Notes: a model not told the origin generated them from the letters alone. Positions 1-9,397 are shown, counted from the stretch's first letter. The stretch is DNA of 64,000 bases from Phytohabitans flavus (GCF_011764545.1 NZ_AP022870.1:4200001-4264000); one strand, 5' to 3'. Made by a program: numbers and translations.

Positions 1-541
1 CGTCGCCGTCCACGTCACCGACGCTGAGGTCGTTGGCGGAGTACGTGTACGCCTCGCCGGCCGGGGTCACGCCGTCGGCGGGCTTACGCAGCGGGATGTC
101 GCGCGAGGCGCCGGCCCAGGGCGTAACGGCCGCACTGACCGCGACCTGCCGGCCGCGGACGAGCGTGCCGACCCGGTACCTCGATGTGGCTGTGCCGGCC
201 GCGTCGAGGTAGTTGGTGCTGTCCGTCACGGTCGCGATGGGGGTGCCGTCCCGGTAGACGCGGAAGTTCGCCCCGGTCAGGCCGGTCGCGGAGTGGCCGG
301 TCGCCTCCTGGGCGAGCAGGCGCCAGCTGAGGAAGACCCCGCCGGGCGTGGTGGCGGCGACGAGGCCGCGGTCGAGCCGTTCGAGCTGGATCGCGCTCCC
401 GGGCCGGCCCGCGCTCGCGCTGCCGGCGGTGGCGGGTGCGGCGGCGAGGGTGGCGAGGGTGATGGTGCAGGCGGTCGCGAGGGCCCGTCTCGGCAGGCTT
501 GCGAGCCGGAGGCCCGGGAACGCGCGCGGGCGGGGTTTCAT
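1..541 (-). CDS. Rhamnogalacturonan endolyase (PL11), N-terminal part
   Basis: The gene runs off the left edge, so only about 180 N-terminal residues are visible. A Tat/Sec-like signal (Arg-rich start, hydrophobic stretch, then APATA around residue 40) is followed by QLERLDRGLVA, GGVFLSWRLL, NFRVYRDGTPI, STNYLDAAG and YTYSANDLSVGDVDGDG. This is the conserved order at the start of family PL11 rhamnogalacturonan lyases such as YesW. The family cleaves the rhamnose-galacturonate backbone of pectin by beta-elimination outside the cell. The start ATG at 541 follows ACGGAGG with 6 nt spacing, so it is well supported. LacI-type inverted repeats lie just upstream, which suits a sugar-induced plant cell-wall gene. 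The catalytic residues lie outside the window. Confidence 0.9.
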   Translation of the reverse strand, partial: MKPRPRAFPGLRLASLPRRALATACTITLATLAAAPATAGSASAGRPGSAIQLERLDRGLVAATTPGGVFLSWRLLAQEATGHSATGLTGANFRVYRDGTPIATVTDSTNYLDAAGTATSRYRVGTLVRGRQVAVSAAVTPWAGASRDIPLRKPADGVTPAGEAYTYSANDLSVGDVDGD

Positions 542-588
542 CAGCGCCTCCGTGGGTGGGCGGCCGATCGATGAGGTCGATGCGATTC

Positions 589-658
589 GACAAGCGTTTC
601 GATGAAACGTTTAAACGAGGAGCAAGTAGAAGGCTATGGATGTAGGAAAGCGCTTGTC
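589..658. promoter_or_regulatory. Candidate LacI-type operator cluster upstream of the pectin lyase
   Basis: The sequence holds CGTTTC-GAT-GAAACG (595-609), the palindrome AAACGTTT (605-612) and GGAAAGCGCTTGTC with a central AAGCGCTT palindrome (648-655). The half GACAAGCG (589-596) is mirrored by CGCTTGTC (651-658). Symmetric sites with a central CG are typical of LacI-family sugar repressors. They lie 50-120 bp upstream of the lyase start. The regulator itself is not in the window, so the pairing is an inference. Confidence 0.55.
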
Positions 659-685
659 AAGGCGATCGGTCGAAGGGCTTCGCGC

Positions 686-1534
686 TCAGGCGGTGCTGAT
701 GAGACGACCGACGCGTTCGGGCTGGTCCACCTGGACGTAGTGCCGCGCGCCGGGAAGCAGGTGCAGGTCGGCGTTGGGGAACAGGTCCGCGAACCGCCGC
801 GCCACCCGGGCGTTGAGATACCGGTCCTGCGTGCCGAAGACCACCCGTACAGGCGGAGTGAACCGCCGCATGTCCGCGATCCGGCGACGCCTGCGCACCA
901 GTGTGCCGAGCAGATCCTGGTTGAGGCGGAAGAACGCGGGCTGGGCCGACGGGAAGTCCCGTGCCAGCCGTGGCACCACTTCGCGGCGTACCACGAGATC
1001 GCTGATGAACGCGCCGACCTGCCACGAGTACAGGCGTCCTTGCACCTCAGGACGGCGGCGGGCCAGGGTGCGGGCGATGGCGCCCACGCCGGGTGTGGAG
1101 AAGAGCGCGATCACCGGTGGACGGCGCAAACCGGGCAGCCATTGGTAGTACGTATTGAGCAACACCAGCGCCGCGACCCGGTCGGGATGGCGCAACGCCC
1201 AGTCGATGGCGGGCGGCCCGGACGCGTCGTGCGCCACGAGGACCACCCGATCCTGGCCCAGTTTGTGTGACACCGCGTCAAGTACCGCGGCGAGGTCGAG
1301 AGTCTGGTTGTCGGCCGTGTACGGGTGGCCCGCCGGCTTGTCGGAGCGACCCCAGCCGAGAAAGTCGAACCGCACCACCGGCCGCGGCCCGTCCAGGTGC
1401 GGCAGCAGCCGGTCGTACAGGTGGAGGTTGTCGGGAAAGCCGTGCATCAACACGATGGGCACCCCGGCGCCCGGCCTCACCTCGGCGTACAGCCGATGCC
1501 CGCCGCGCACTACCGGCAGTGGGTTCACGGTCAC
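686..1534 (-). CDS. Alpha/beta hydrolase with Asp nucleophile (haloalkane dehalogenase/epoxide hydrolase type)
   Basis: The 282-residue protein has a complete alpha/beta-hydrolase core. HGFPDN (31-36) forms the oxyanion region. The nucleophile elbow is VAHDASG with Asp103 in place of Ser. FGTQDR near 230 supplies the acid, and GARHYVQVDQPERV near the end supplies the His. An Asp nucleophile is known from haloalkane dehalogenases and epoxide hydrolases, so hydrolysis of a halide or epoxide is likelier than esterase activity; the substrate is unknown. The GTG start at 1534 has TACGGT six bases upstream and no Shine-Dalgarno, as expected for a leaderless transcript. It is monocistronic; the neighbouring gene on the same strand ends 55 bp upstream. 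Confidence 0.85.
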   Translation of the reverse strand: MTVNPLPVVRGGHRLYAEVRPGAGVPIVLMHGFPDNLHLYDRLLPHLDGPRPVVRFDFLGWGRSDKPAGHPYTADNQTLDLAAVLDAVSHKLGQDRVVLVAHDASGPPAIDWALRHPDRVAALVLLNTYYQWLPGLRRPPVIALFSTPGVGAIARTLARRRPEVQGRLYSWQVGAFISDLVVRREVVPRLARDFPSAQPAFFRLNQDLLGTLVRRRRRIADMRRFTPPVRVVFGTQDRYLNARVARRFADLFPNADLHLLPGARHYVQVDQPERVGRLISTA

Positions 1535-1540
1535 CCAACG

Positions 1541-1546
1541 ACCGTA
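1541..1546 (-). promoter_or_regulatory. -10 box of a probable leaderless promoter (hydrolase)
   Basis: TACGGT (TANNNT) on the minus strand ends 6 nt before the GTG at 1534. This is the usual distance for an actinobacterial leaderless mRNA. Confidence 0.5.
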
Positions 1547-1589
1547 GCAACGACAACACGCACAGTGAGGGCGTTCGCCGGGTCTCGCG

Positions 1590-2036
1590 TCAGGGCTGGT
1601 ACGAGCCCGGGGTCCAGCAGAGGGCCGCTACGCCGATCCGGTTCCAGGCGTTGATCGTGACGATGGTCGCCAGCAGCTGGGCCAGCTCCGCCTCGTCGAA
1701 CGCCTTCGCCGCGTCCGCCCACACGTCGTCGGGCACGCCGGCGCGGGTGGGCACCGTGACCGCCTCGGTGAGCGCCAGTGCGGCCCGCTCCCGCTCGGTG
1801 AAGTACGGCACCTCGCGCCACACCGGCAGCGCGTACAGCCGTTGCTCGGTCTCGCCCAGCGCGCGGGCGTCCTTTGTGTGCATGTCCACGCAGTACGCGC
1901 AGCCGTTGATCTGCGAGGCGTGGGTGCGCACCAGCTCGCGCAGCGGCCGGTCGAGCGGGCCCTCGCCGGACGCGCTGTCCAGGCGGCCCATCGCCGTGGA
2001 GAACGAGGGCGCGAGCTTGTCGAAGTCAAGTCTCAT
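1590..2036 (-). CDS. Carboxymuconolactone decarboxylase/AhpD-like protein
   Basis: The 148-residue protein has the AhpD-type active motif INGCAYCVDMHTKDAR near residue 43, with the redox pair C-x-x-C and a His four residues on. The helical flanks (LRELVRTHASQ before it, ERERAALALTEAVT after it) are typical of the family. Relatives reduce peroxides through the vicinal cysteines or act as uncharacterised oxidoreductases. The ATG at 2036 is chosen because TAGTGT lies 7 nt upstream and the protein begins MRLDFDKLAP, the usual family N-terminus; longer in-frame extensions run into repeat DNA and are not believable. No partner reductase is adjacent. Confidence 0.85.
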   Translation of the reverse strand: MRLDFDKLAPSFSTAMGRLDSASGEGPLDRPLRELVRTHASQINGCAYCVDMHTKDARALGETEQRLYALPVWREVPYFTERERAALALTEAVTVPTRAGVPDDVWADAAKAFDEAELAQLLATIVTINAWNRIGVAALCWTPGSYQP

Positions 2037-2043
2037 GGCCCTG

Positions 2044-2049
2044 ACACTA
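2044..2049 (-). promoter_or_regulatory. -10 box of a probable leaderless promoter (AhpD-like gene)
   Basis: TAGTGT on the minus strand lies 7 nt before the ATG at 2036, and no Shine-Dalgarno is visible. Confidence 0.4.
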
Positions 2050-2141
2050 TGGCCATCCTCGACCATCTCACTGGGCCAATCGCGACCCAACAAGCCTGGG
2101 CCAATCCATCGAGCGATCCGCCGGATGGGCATGGCGGCCCT

Positions 2142-2224
2142 CGGGTTTGGTTGTGTACCGCGGAGGGTGAGGCCGCGGGAGCGACGGTCCGGACCACGAC
2201 GGACGCCGCGGTAGCCCAAGTCTT
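2142..2224 (-). repeat. R1 palindromic intergenic repeat, full-length copy
   Basis: Read on the minus strand it begins GGGCTACCGCGGCGTCC, has the central palindrome GGTCCGGACC, then CTCCCGCGGCCTCACCC and ends CCGCGGTACACAACC. It is one of twelve copies in the window. It lies between two divergent genes and is unpaired. Confidence 0.85.
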
Positions 2225-2576
2225 CATCAGGCGACGAGCCCGCAGCCTCCATTGTCGACGGACCGCCGGCCCAAGCGTGCCGAGACCATGCCGCGCCGCT
2301 CGACCCCAACCCAGCGTCGGCTTTTCGCGTGGTTAGCCGTTCCTTAAGTTTCTTTCTTGTCTGGTGGGTGCCCCACCCGTCGCGGCCCCTTCCGGGCCCC
2401 GCGTGGCCTGCGGCAATCAGGTACAGAACGACCGAATCCGTCACGATCAACAGCCGGTGCCAACCTCAAAATTGGCTTAAAGGCGGGGTTTTGCGCGTTT
2501 GAACGCCTCGACGCGCCGGGAGTACGCTCCGCCCGCTGGTCGCGCTCTCCGCTCTCCGCCCCCTGGAGTCCCCCTC
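2225..2576. other. Intergenic region between AhpD-like gene and lipoprotein gene
   Basis: About 350 bp with no supported gene. It includes a short T-rich stretch (2327-2360) and a small GGTGGG/CCCACC hairpin near 2363. GGAG at 2565-2568 is the ribosome binding site of the next gene. I see no clear promoter. Confidence 0.4.
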
Positions 2577-3695
2577 ATGGCAAACGATTCTTCCCGTTGG
2601 CACTACCGCGTCCGGATGCGCGTGGCGCTGGCGATGCTGGCCGTCCTCACGACAGCGCTCGCGGGCTGCGCGGGCCAGCCCGGCGAGCAGGTCGTCAACG
2701 AGCCGCAGGCCGCCGGCGACACGGCGGTGACGGACCAGTACGCGGAGCCGACCCCCGAGGGCGGTGACCCCACCACGCCGGCGGCGCGCAACAACGCGGC
2801 GACCACCAAGCCGGCCGACCCGGGCAACCAGGGGAACGGCGACCAGGGAAACCGGCCGGCGACGACAAGCCCGGCGCAGCGGCGGCCGGCACCCCCGCCC
2901 GCCGACGACGAGACGACCGAGGCGCCCGAGCCGCCAGCCGTAAACCGCGCGACGACCCGGCCGCCGGTGACCACGGGCCCGCCGCAGCCCGGCCGCGACT
3001 ACGGCGCGAACGGCACCCGGCCGCCGGTGACCACCGGCCCGCCCCAGCCCGGCCGCGGTGACGACCCGACCACCCAGCCGCCGACCACGACCGCGCCCCC
3101 GCCACCACCCGCGACCACGGCGCCGCCGCCGACCACCGCGCCGCCCGCGCTGGACTTCGGGCCGGACCAGTGCTCGGAGGGGAACGGCCTGCCGGCGCAC
3201 GACGGCTTCCAGAATGGCGGCCGGTGCGTCGACACCCAGATGGGCGAGGTCGCCGACGCCGCGAACAACCCGTCGCTGCTCATCACGGAGGCGCCGGAGA
3301 GCATCGGCGTGGGCCAGCCCTTCACGATCCGGGTCAGCACCCGCAACCTGATCCGCGACCGGTTCCTGCCGGCCGGCCAGGGTGGGTACTACGTGGACAT
3401 GTCGATCCTCAACGCCCAGGGCCTGGTCCGCGGCCACTTCCACACCGCCTGCCGGATCCTCACCAGCACCGACGTGGCCCCGGAGCCCGCGCCCGCGCCG
3501 GCGTTCTTCGTCGCGACCGAGGACCGGCAGGGTGGCAGCGAGCCGGACGTCATCGAGATCCGGGTGCCCGGCCTCGCCCAGGCCGGTACCTTCCAGTGCT
3601 CCGCCTGGGCGGGCGACGCCTCCCACCGCATCCCGATGATGCAGCGCGCCAACCAGATTCCCGCCCTGGACTCCGTACGCGTCGAGGTCAGCTGA
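2577..3695 (+). CDS. Secreted lipoprotein with Pro/Thr-rich linker, unknown function
   Basis: The 372-residue protein starts at ATG 2577 (GGAG 8 nt upstream). A signal peptide ends in the lipobox LAGC (28-31), so it should be anchored to the outer face of the membrane. Residues about 40-195 form a low-complexity Pro/Thr/Gly linker containing two near-identical copies of TRPPVTTGPPQPGR, the kind of extended stalk that spans the cell wall. The C-terminal 175 residues (from DFGPDQCSEGNG) hold four Cys and beta-rich sequence, FTIRVSTRNLIRDRFLP then FQCSAWAGDASHRIP, suggesting an Ig-like extracellular domain. I do not recognise the family. Its stop codon overlaps that of the convergent condensation-like gene. 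Confidence 0.8.
   Translation: MANDSSRWHYRVRMRVALAMLAVLTTALAGCAGQPGEQVVNEPQAAGDTAVTDQYAEPTPEGGDPTTPAARNNAATTKPADPGNQGNGDQGNRPATTSPAQRRPAPPPADDETTEAPEPPAVNRATTRPPVTTGPPQPGRDYGANGTRPPVTTGPPQPGRGDDPTTQPPTTTAPPPPPATTAPPPTTAPPALDFGPDQCSEGNGLPAHDGFQNGGRCVDTQMGEVADAANNPSLLITEAPESIGVGQPFTIRVSTRNLIRDRFLPAGQGGYYVDMSILNAQGLVRGHFHTACRILTSTDVAPEPAPAPAFFVATEDRQGGSEPDVIEIRVPGLAQAGTFQCSAWAGDASHRIPMMQRANQIPALDSVRVEVS
3688..3695. other. Convergent stop codons sharing one 8-bp palindrome
   Basis: TCAGCTGA carries the TGA of the plus-strand lipoprotein gene (3693-3695) and the TGA of the minus-strand condensation-like gene (3690-3688). There is no intergenic space and no terminator hairpin between the two genes. 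Confidence 0.9.
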
Positions 3696-5031
3696 GGGGC
3701 ACGGCCGCCGGATCCAGGGCTGCCGTGACGGCTGTCTGCTCCACCGCGCGGGCGCAGGCCAGCATGTCCTCCCGGGACACGTAGTGGGTGTCCGCCTCCA
3801 GCGTCAGCTGGAACGAACCGGGTGCCTCCTCGACGGCGGCGAGCAGCCGCTCGCTTCGCCGCCGGGTCAGCGGGCTGTCGGTGTACGCGCTCATCGCCAG
3901 CGCGGCGTGCACCTCGTCGGCGGTCGGCGCGTCACCAACGGGTTTGGCCTCCGGGTCCAGCCGGCGGTCGTTGTAGTAGCAGTGGACGTCCAGCTCCTCG
4001 CCCCGCTCCCGGCCGACGCGGTCGACGAGTTCGGCCACCTGGTCGGGGTCGTAGTAGGCGTTCTTGAAGGTCGAGACGACCCGGCGGGCGAGCCGGTTGA
4101 GGGCCTCGTCGAAGGTGACGCCGGCTACGTCGACCGCGCAGAGGCCGTACTGCGTGATGACCGCGACCGAGTCGGCCAGCCCGCGCCGGAACCGGTTGTT
4201 GACCGCGACCCGGGTGACCGACGGGTTGACGCCGGTCACCCGGGCCAGGGCGACGAGGAAGAGCGTGAGGATCACCTGGGCGCTGCCGGCCTGGGTGCGG
4301 CCCTGGATGAGCTGGATCGCCAGGCGGGTGGCGGGTGAGGCGAACTCGAGCTTCCAGTGGCGCGGCTCGCCCCGGTCGACAGGTTCAGGAAACCGCCGCG
4401 CCGGCATCTGCCGCAGCACCTGCGCCCACTGCCGCAACACGGCCTCGTTGTGGCGCTGGCCGGCCGGCGAGCGCTGCCAGCGGGCCTGCCCCAGCGGCTG
4501 GATGGCGGTGACCGGCTGCGGCAGGACGCCACCCGAGGCCTCCCGCTCACGCAGGTCGGCGAGCACCGCGAGCGCGCCGAAGGCGTCCCAGACGACGTGG
4601 CACACGGTCATGACCCGGTAGGCGGGGACCCCGTCCCGCACGATCGCGGCCACGAGTATCGGCCACTCCCCGGCGAAGTCGAGGTCGTGGTCGGCGTACC
4701 GGACGACCACCCGCTCGGCGACCTCGGCGGGGTCCTCGTCGCCCGCCTCCACCACATCGAGGGCGACCTCCCCCGCGCTGTGCACCACCTGGAGGGGCGG
4801 GCCGGCGGCGGGGTACCGCAGGCGGGTGCGCAGCACCTGGTACCGGCTCATCATGAACCGCAGCCAGCCGGCGACGTCCGCCAGCGTGGTGCCGGCCGGT
4901 AGACGCTGCACATTGGACAGTGCCAGCCAGCAGCCCTGCCGCTTCATGGCGCCGAGGATCTCCCGTTGGCCCCAGCTGAGCTCGGCGACCCCGGAACCCT
5001 CGCCCTCGAAGCGCACCACCATCCGGCCCAT
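3688..5031 (-). CDS. Stand-alone condensation-domain-like protein
   Basis: The 447-residue protein resembles NRPS condensation/acyltransferase domains. It has an N-terminal LSWGQREIL motif, SRYQVLRTRLRY near 62-73, a degenerate catalytic motif C144-H145-V-V-W-D149-A in place of HHxxxDG, and a floor-loop-like region VNNRFRRGLADSV in the second half. The second His and the Asp are kept; the first His is Cys and the Gly is Ala. Relatives join or transfer acyl groups in peptide or lipid synthesis. No adenylation or carrier protein is nearby, so the substrate is unknown. The ATG at 5031 starts MGRMVVRFEGEG; longer extensions show no homology-like sequence. Confidence 0.75.
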   Translation of the reverse strand: MGRMVVRFEGEGSGVAELSWGQREILGAMKRQGCWLALSNVQRLPAGTTLADVAGWLRFMMSRYQVLRTRLRYPAAGPPLQVVHSAGEVALDVVEAGDEDPAEVAERVVVRYADHDLDFAGEWPILVAAIVRDGVPAYRVMTVCHVVWDAFGALAVLADLREREASGGVLPQPVTAIQPLGQARWQRSPAGQRHNEAVLRQWAQVLRQMPARRFPEPVDRGEPRHWKLEFASPATRLAIQLIQGRTQAGSAQVILTLFLVALARVTGVNPSVTRVAVNNRFRRGLADSVAVITQYGLCAVDVAGVTFDEALNRLARRVVSTFKNAYYDPDQVAELVDRVGRERGEELDVHCYYNDRRLDPEAKPVGDAPTADEVHAALAMSAYTDSPLTRRRSERLLAAVEEAPGSFQLTLEADTHYVSREDMLACARAVEQTAVTAALDPAAVPLS

Positions 5032-5122
5032 GCCAACCAGACTCGACCCGGCCGGTCGAGCGCTGGCGGAGAACCGATCGGGGCGTGGGCACGAAGCCCA
5101 CGCCCCGAATCTCGTTCGACTG

Positions 5123-7998
5123 CTACCGCGTGTACGCCTGGAACTCGGAGACCCGGACCTGGGTCGCGAACGGGCTCGCCGTCGCGCAGTCCGTCGCGGC
5201 CGCCGGATCCGCGTCCTGCTCACCGGCGTAGAGCGGGTTGCCGGTGCACTGGCTGGCCACCACCTCGAGGCGCAGGTGGGTGGCGGGCGTCGGGTCGAAG
5301 CGGAACTGCCGCAGGTTGAGCGACGGCGCGGTCGGCCGGAAGTTGCCGGACGGGAACGCGTCACTCGGGCTGCGGTACACCCGCCGCCAGCCGGCGCCCG
5401 CGGCGCAGTCGGCCTTCGTGGCATCGCAGGCCCACACCGCGAACGAGCGGAGCGCCGAGAACCGGTTCTGGGTGTTGGGGTCGGCGTCGCCGGTGATCGC
5501 CGGACGCAGCAGCGCGCTCACGTTGACCACGCTGACCCGCTGCGGCAGGTCACCGGCGAGGTCGACGGTGAGCGTACGGCCGGCCACGCCGTCGAGCGAG
5601 GCCCAGTTCGTACCCTCGGTCTCGTCGATCAGCTTGTCCACGTTGACACCCGGGCCACTCACCGTCGCGCCGCCGGCCGCCGAGGCCAGGTTGCGCGGCA
5701 GGTTGACCTTCAGATCCTGGGCGCGGCCGGCCAGGAAGAGCGAGGTGAACTTCCGGTGCCCGTACCCGGGACCGGCCGCCACCAGGTTGAACTGCTTGCC
5801 GCCGAGGATCTCGAACGTGTCGGGCAGGTCGGTCTCCGGATCGGTGTCGGCGACCGGCACGGCCCGCGCCTCGTAGTCACCCACGTACAGCCGGATCGGC
5901 GCGCCCTCGGAGTCGCCGAGCGGCCGGAGCGTGACGGTGGCGTTGTCCGCGTACGGGGAGGCGAAGCTCGGCACCGGGTCGGCGTCGTTCGGGCCGCTGG
6001 TGGCGTCCCGGCCCATGCCGGCCTGTGCGAACGCGTTCCACATCAGCTCCTGGTTGGCGCCGCCGAAGCGGACCAGGTCGGCGGCGAGCATGTTGTCCCG
6101 CATGTCCAGCATGCTGAACTGGCTGCCCGCCTGGAGCAGGAACGAGTCGAACATCAGCTGCGCCCAGCGCCGGTTGCCCGGGCAGGAGCTGGCCTCGACG
6201 AGGCCGTCGGCGCAGCGGGCCTGAAGCGACGGCGTGCCCTTGCCGTACCGGCCGATGAACGCCTCGCGCAGCCGCACCTGGGTGGCGCTCCAGATCTCGC
6301 CGTCGGCGTGCACCTGCTGGCCCACGAGGTCGTACCCGACGTCGGAGTAGTTGAGCGGGCTGCGGGTGGAGTCGTAGTTGCGGATGCCGTTGGCGGTGTT
6401 GCCGGTGACGTACGCGCCGGTGACGAACGGGCTGTCGCCGGGCGCCCGGAAGCCGTACTCGTACAGGTACTCGGCGGCGAGCAGGTCACCCCAGGACTCG
6501 CCCATCGCGCCGCCCTGCTGCGACCCGATGCCGGTGTCCGGACCGGCGATCATGCGGTTGGTGATCGCGTGCGTGTACTCGTGGCCGATCACCGTCATGT
6601 CGTAGTCGCCGTCGACGCACGGCGGGTACGCCCCACCGGCCTGCGGCTGCCACAGGAACATGTTGGTGGTCGGCGGGAGGCCGTCGCGGCCGGTGCCCTG
6701 GTTGGCGTTGTTGCGGCTGCCGCCGAGCGCGTTCGCCTGGGCGCGGCCGAGCTCCGGATCAGCGCCGAGCCCCTCGCCGGACACGTTGACCACCTGCATG
6801 TTCCAGGCCGACTCGGTGAAGCCGAGGTTGAACGACCAGTCGTGCATGCGGTTGTGCATCGCGAAGAGGTTGGCGATCGCCGCGTCGGCGTCGTTGCGCT
6901 GCGCGGAGGTGAAGACCGACGGGTTGCAGCGGGCCTGCCGCCACTGGTCCGTGAAGGGGTAGATGTAGTCCCGGTTGAGGCTCGGCGTCGCCGGTACGGC
7001 CGGGGTGCCGGCGCCGAGGCTGAGCGTGTTGTCGGCGGCGTTGCCGCGGGAGGTGAAGGTCGGCAGGCCCGTGGCGACGTCCACGTCCCAGGCCGCGCCG
7101 GTGTTGGGGTCGCTGACCGCCTTCACGCACCGCCCCTCGTCCTCCTGGCACCACAGCACGCGCGGGTCGCGCCCGGCGGTGATGCTGCCCGGCGGGGTGG
7201 ACGGGAAGACCGCCCAGCGGGGGTTGTCCGAGTCGAAGTCGACGAGGTCCTCGCGGACCAGCACCTTGCCGGTACGACCGTCCACATAGGTCGTAACCGA
7301 GAGGGGATCGGCGGAGGCCGGGGAGGTGAGCGTTACCGCGTACGTGTCGCGCGGCCCGTCGGCCGGCGTCGGCACCGCGACCCGCTTGACGTCGCTCGTA
7401 CCGACTCCCGCGCCGAGGCCGGCGTCCGCGCGGGCGATCGCCACCGCCTCCGCCTCGCTCAGCGTCGCCGCCTCGGGCGCGCTCGTGTCGCGGGACAGCG
7501 AGGAGGTGACCCGCAGGACCTTCCCAGCGCTGACCAGCACGGTGACCAGGCCGTCGTGGCCGGCGGGCAGGTCGCCGAAGCGCTGCCGCAGCGTCACGAC
7601 CGTGCCGCTGCCCATCGGGCGGACCAGCAGCGGCTCCAGCGCGGCGACGGCCGCCTCGTCCAGGCCGAAGAGGTCGCGGTTGCCGGCCAGGTAGGCCCGG
7701 GCGGCCGCCTCGGCACCGGCGGGCAGGCCGGTCGCGAGCGGTTTGGCGGCGGTGCCGAGCGCGCTCGGCGTACCCAGCGCGTTGAAGCGGACATCGCCCA
7801 GCGCCCCGGCGCGGGCACGCTGTGAGGCGCTCGGGGCGACGGTGCCGCCGCGGTTGTCGAGGTCGCGGGAGTGGTGCTTCTCCCCGCGAGGCTGAGGTCG
7901 GGTGGCGCCGCGGGAGCAGCGGTCGCCGATCTGGAGAGGGCTGGCGGGCCAGCGAGGAATACGACGGCGGCGATCCATGCCGCGGCCACTTTGCGCAC
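5123..7998 (-). CDS. Secreted M36 (fungalysin-like) zinc metalloprotease, one frameshift
   Basis: The protein of about 958 residues has the M36 zinc site HEYTHAITNRM followed by MGESWGDLLAAEYLYEYG, which gives two His and a Glu as ligands. A propeptide (FTP/PepSY-like, VLVSAGKVLRVTSSLSRD) precedes it, and a beta-rich, discoidin-like C-terminal segment (VDKLIDETEGTNWASL) follows. The signal peptide VRKVAAAWIAAVVFLAG lies in a different frame, starting at GTG 7998 with AAGGGGA 5 nt upstream. One extra G in the G4 run at 7882-7885 would join the signal peptide frame (DLSLAG) to the mature frame (EKHHSRDLDNRGG). The protein would be exported and digest extracellular protein. I read the break as a probable sequencing error. 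Confidence 0.85.
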
Positions 7999-8368
7999 GA
8001 CGGTCCCCTTGTCGATGCAGGTGTTTGCATGTGTGAATACTCGACGGCCCCTGGTGGGGCAAGGGCGCTCGCCCAGATGCACCATCTTCGATGGCCAAAC
8101 ATGCAGGTCAGAGCGGTGCCCGCAGGGTGGTATAGATCAAGCGGTATGGAATCCGGGGAGTTCTTTTCAGCGGATTTGCCCCTATACGTCACGCGAGCTG
8201 ATCACGTCCCGGTCTTAAACCGATGTGTGGGAAAGGTCCCGATCGGCGCTCAGACCTGTCGCTGGGGCGTCACATGCGGTTAGGTGGGCAGGCAGAGGGG
8301 TATGAATCTGCCCTGCTCAACGGCGATCGGGATTGACGGCGATGAGCCTCAGCGCGGAGGTGGCGGCC
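7999..8368. other. Divergent intergenic region between protease and USP genes
   Basis: 370 bp without a supported gene. It includes a GCCCC-tggt-GGGGC hairpin at 8047-8060 and GGGA-AAGG-TCCC at 8229-8240. The latter resembles half-matched DosR/DevR-type boxes that control USP genes in actinobacteria. That match is partial. Confidence 0.35.
8229..8240. promoter_or_regulatory. Possible DosR-like palindrome upstream of USP gene
   Basis: GGGAAAGGTCCC has GGGA and TCCC arms four bases apart, 129 bp before the USP start. It resembles a half-conserved dormancy-regulon box. Confidence 0.25.
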
Positions 8369-9187
8369 ATGGCGGGCACACAGGCGCCTATAGCGGTTGG
8401 TGTCAAGGATCTTGTGACGGACCTGGCCGCCGTGCGGATGGCCGCGGCAGAGGCGGCGGCTACTGGCCGCCCGTTGCACGTCGTGCGGGCGTTCACCTGG
8501 CCGCTTGAGCTGCCTCCCGGCGGCGACGGCGAGGAGCGCGAGCAAGCGGAGCGGATCGTGGCGGACGCCGCGGCGCAGGCCCGCGAGTGGCACCGTGACC
8601 TTGTCGTGGCGCCCGAGGTGATCGACGGCGACACGATCGAGGTGCTGCTGCGGGCGGCCGCGCGGGCCTCGATGCTCGTCATCGGCAGCGACGACCCGGA
8701 GGGGCCGGCCGACCCGACCGCGTCGGTGTCGTTCCAGGTGTCCGCGCGGGCGGCCGGGCCGGTGCTCTGCGTCCGCGGCACGGGTACACCCGACGGCCCG
8801 GTGGTAGTCGGCGTCGACGGCTCGCCGGACGCCCAGGTGGGGCTGGCGACCGCCGTCGAGGAGGCGCGGCGCCGCGAGGCCCCGCTTGTCGTACTGCACG
8901 CCGAGGGCGCAGCCTGCGCGGAGACCCACGCCGCCGCCGACCTGACGGTCGAGCACCGCCAGGTCGAGGGCCCGGCCGGCCGAGCGCTGATCGCCGCCTC
9001 CGCCGACGCCCAGCTCGTGGTGGTCGGCGCGCAGGGCGACCGCCCCACGCCACTCGGCCCAGTCACCCAGGCGGTGCTGCGACGCGCCGACTGCCCAGTC
9101 CTCGTGGCCCGCCGCCGGCATGCAGCCGCCCAGGCCCTGATCGCCGCGCCCCACCGGCCAGCCCGCCTAGGCTCATCCCGCGCCTGA
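8369..9187 (+). CDS. Universal stress protein, tandem USP domains
   Basis: The 272-residue protein carries two USP-type Rossmann domains. The first starts PIAVGVKDLVTDLAAVRMAAAEA with VLVIGS-like sequence ASMLVIGSDD. The second starts VVVGVDGSPDAQVGLATAVEEA and ends LVVVGAQGD then LGPVTQAVLRRADCPVLVARR. The G-x2-G-x9-G(S/T) loop is partly degenerate, so ATP binding is not certain. The ATG at 8369 is preferred to an upstream ATG at 8342 because GGAGG lies 8 nt before it. Tandem USPs in actinobacteria commonly respond to hypoxia or stationary phase. Convergent to the DNA ligase gene, with a repeat-rich gap between. Confidence 0.88.
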   Translation: MAGTQAPIAVGVKDLVTDLAAVRMAAAEAAATGRPLHVVRAFTWPLELPPGGDGEEREQAERIVADAAAQAREWHRDLVVAPEVIDGDTIEVLLRAAARASMLVIGSDDPEGPADPTASVSFQVSARAAGPVLCVRGTGTPDGPVVVGVDGSPDAQVGLATAVEEARRREAPLVVLHAEGAACAETHAAADLTVEHRQVEGPAGRALIAASADAQLVVVGAQGDRPTPLGPVTQAVLRRADCPVLVARRRHAAAQALIAAPHRPARLGSSRA

Positions 9188-9251
9188 CGACCTCTGGCCG
9201 CCGAACGCCGGCCCGCGAGGGTCAAGGCTCCTAGACCCTCCATTCCAAGAC

Positions 9252-9322
9252 CTGAGCTACCGCGACGTCCGCGGTGGTCAAGACCGCTGCTCCCGCGGCC
9301 TCACCCTCCGCGTTCCACACCC
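9252..9322 (+). repeat. R1 repeat copy, left member of an inverted pair
   Basis: Begins GAGCTACCGCGACGTCCGCG, central GGTCAAGACC, then GCTGCTCCCGCGGCC and CACCCTCCGCG. It faces the copy at 9830-9905 so that both GAGCTACC ends point outward. Confidence 0.88.
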
Positions 9323-9397
9323 GTAGGCTGGCCTCGCCGACGGCGAGGCCACGGCCCCCATCCCGCGCGCCGCACAGAGCTGCCCGAATCTTGACCC

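Noticed and set aside
2231..2576. tRNA gene suggested by short GC hairpins
   Set aside because: No T-loop GTTCRA consensus with matching acceptor arms could be found here or elsewhere in the window.
4826..7825. 999-codon open frame antisense to the M36 protease
   Set aside because: Composition is typical of an antisense frame in high-GC DNA (Arg/Ala/Gly/Val), with no domain; the M36 motifs are on the other strand.
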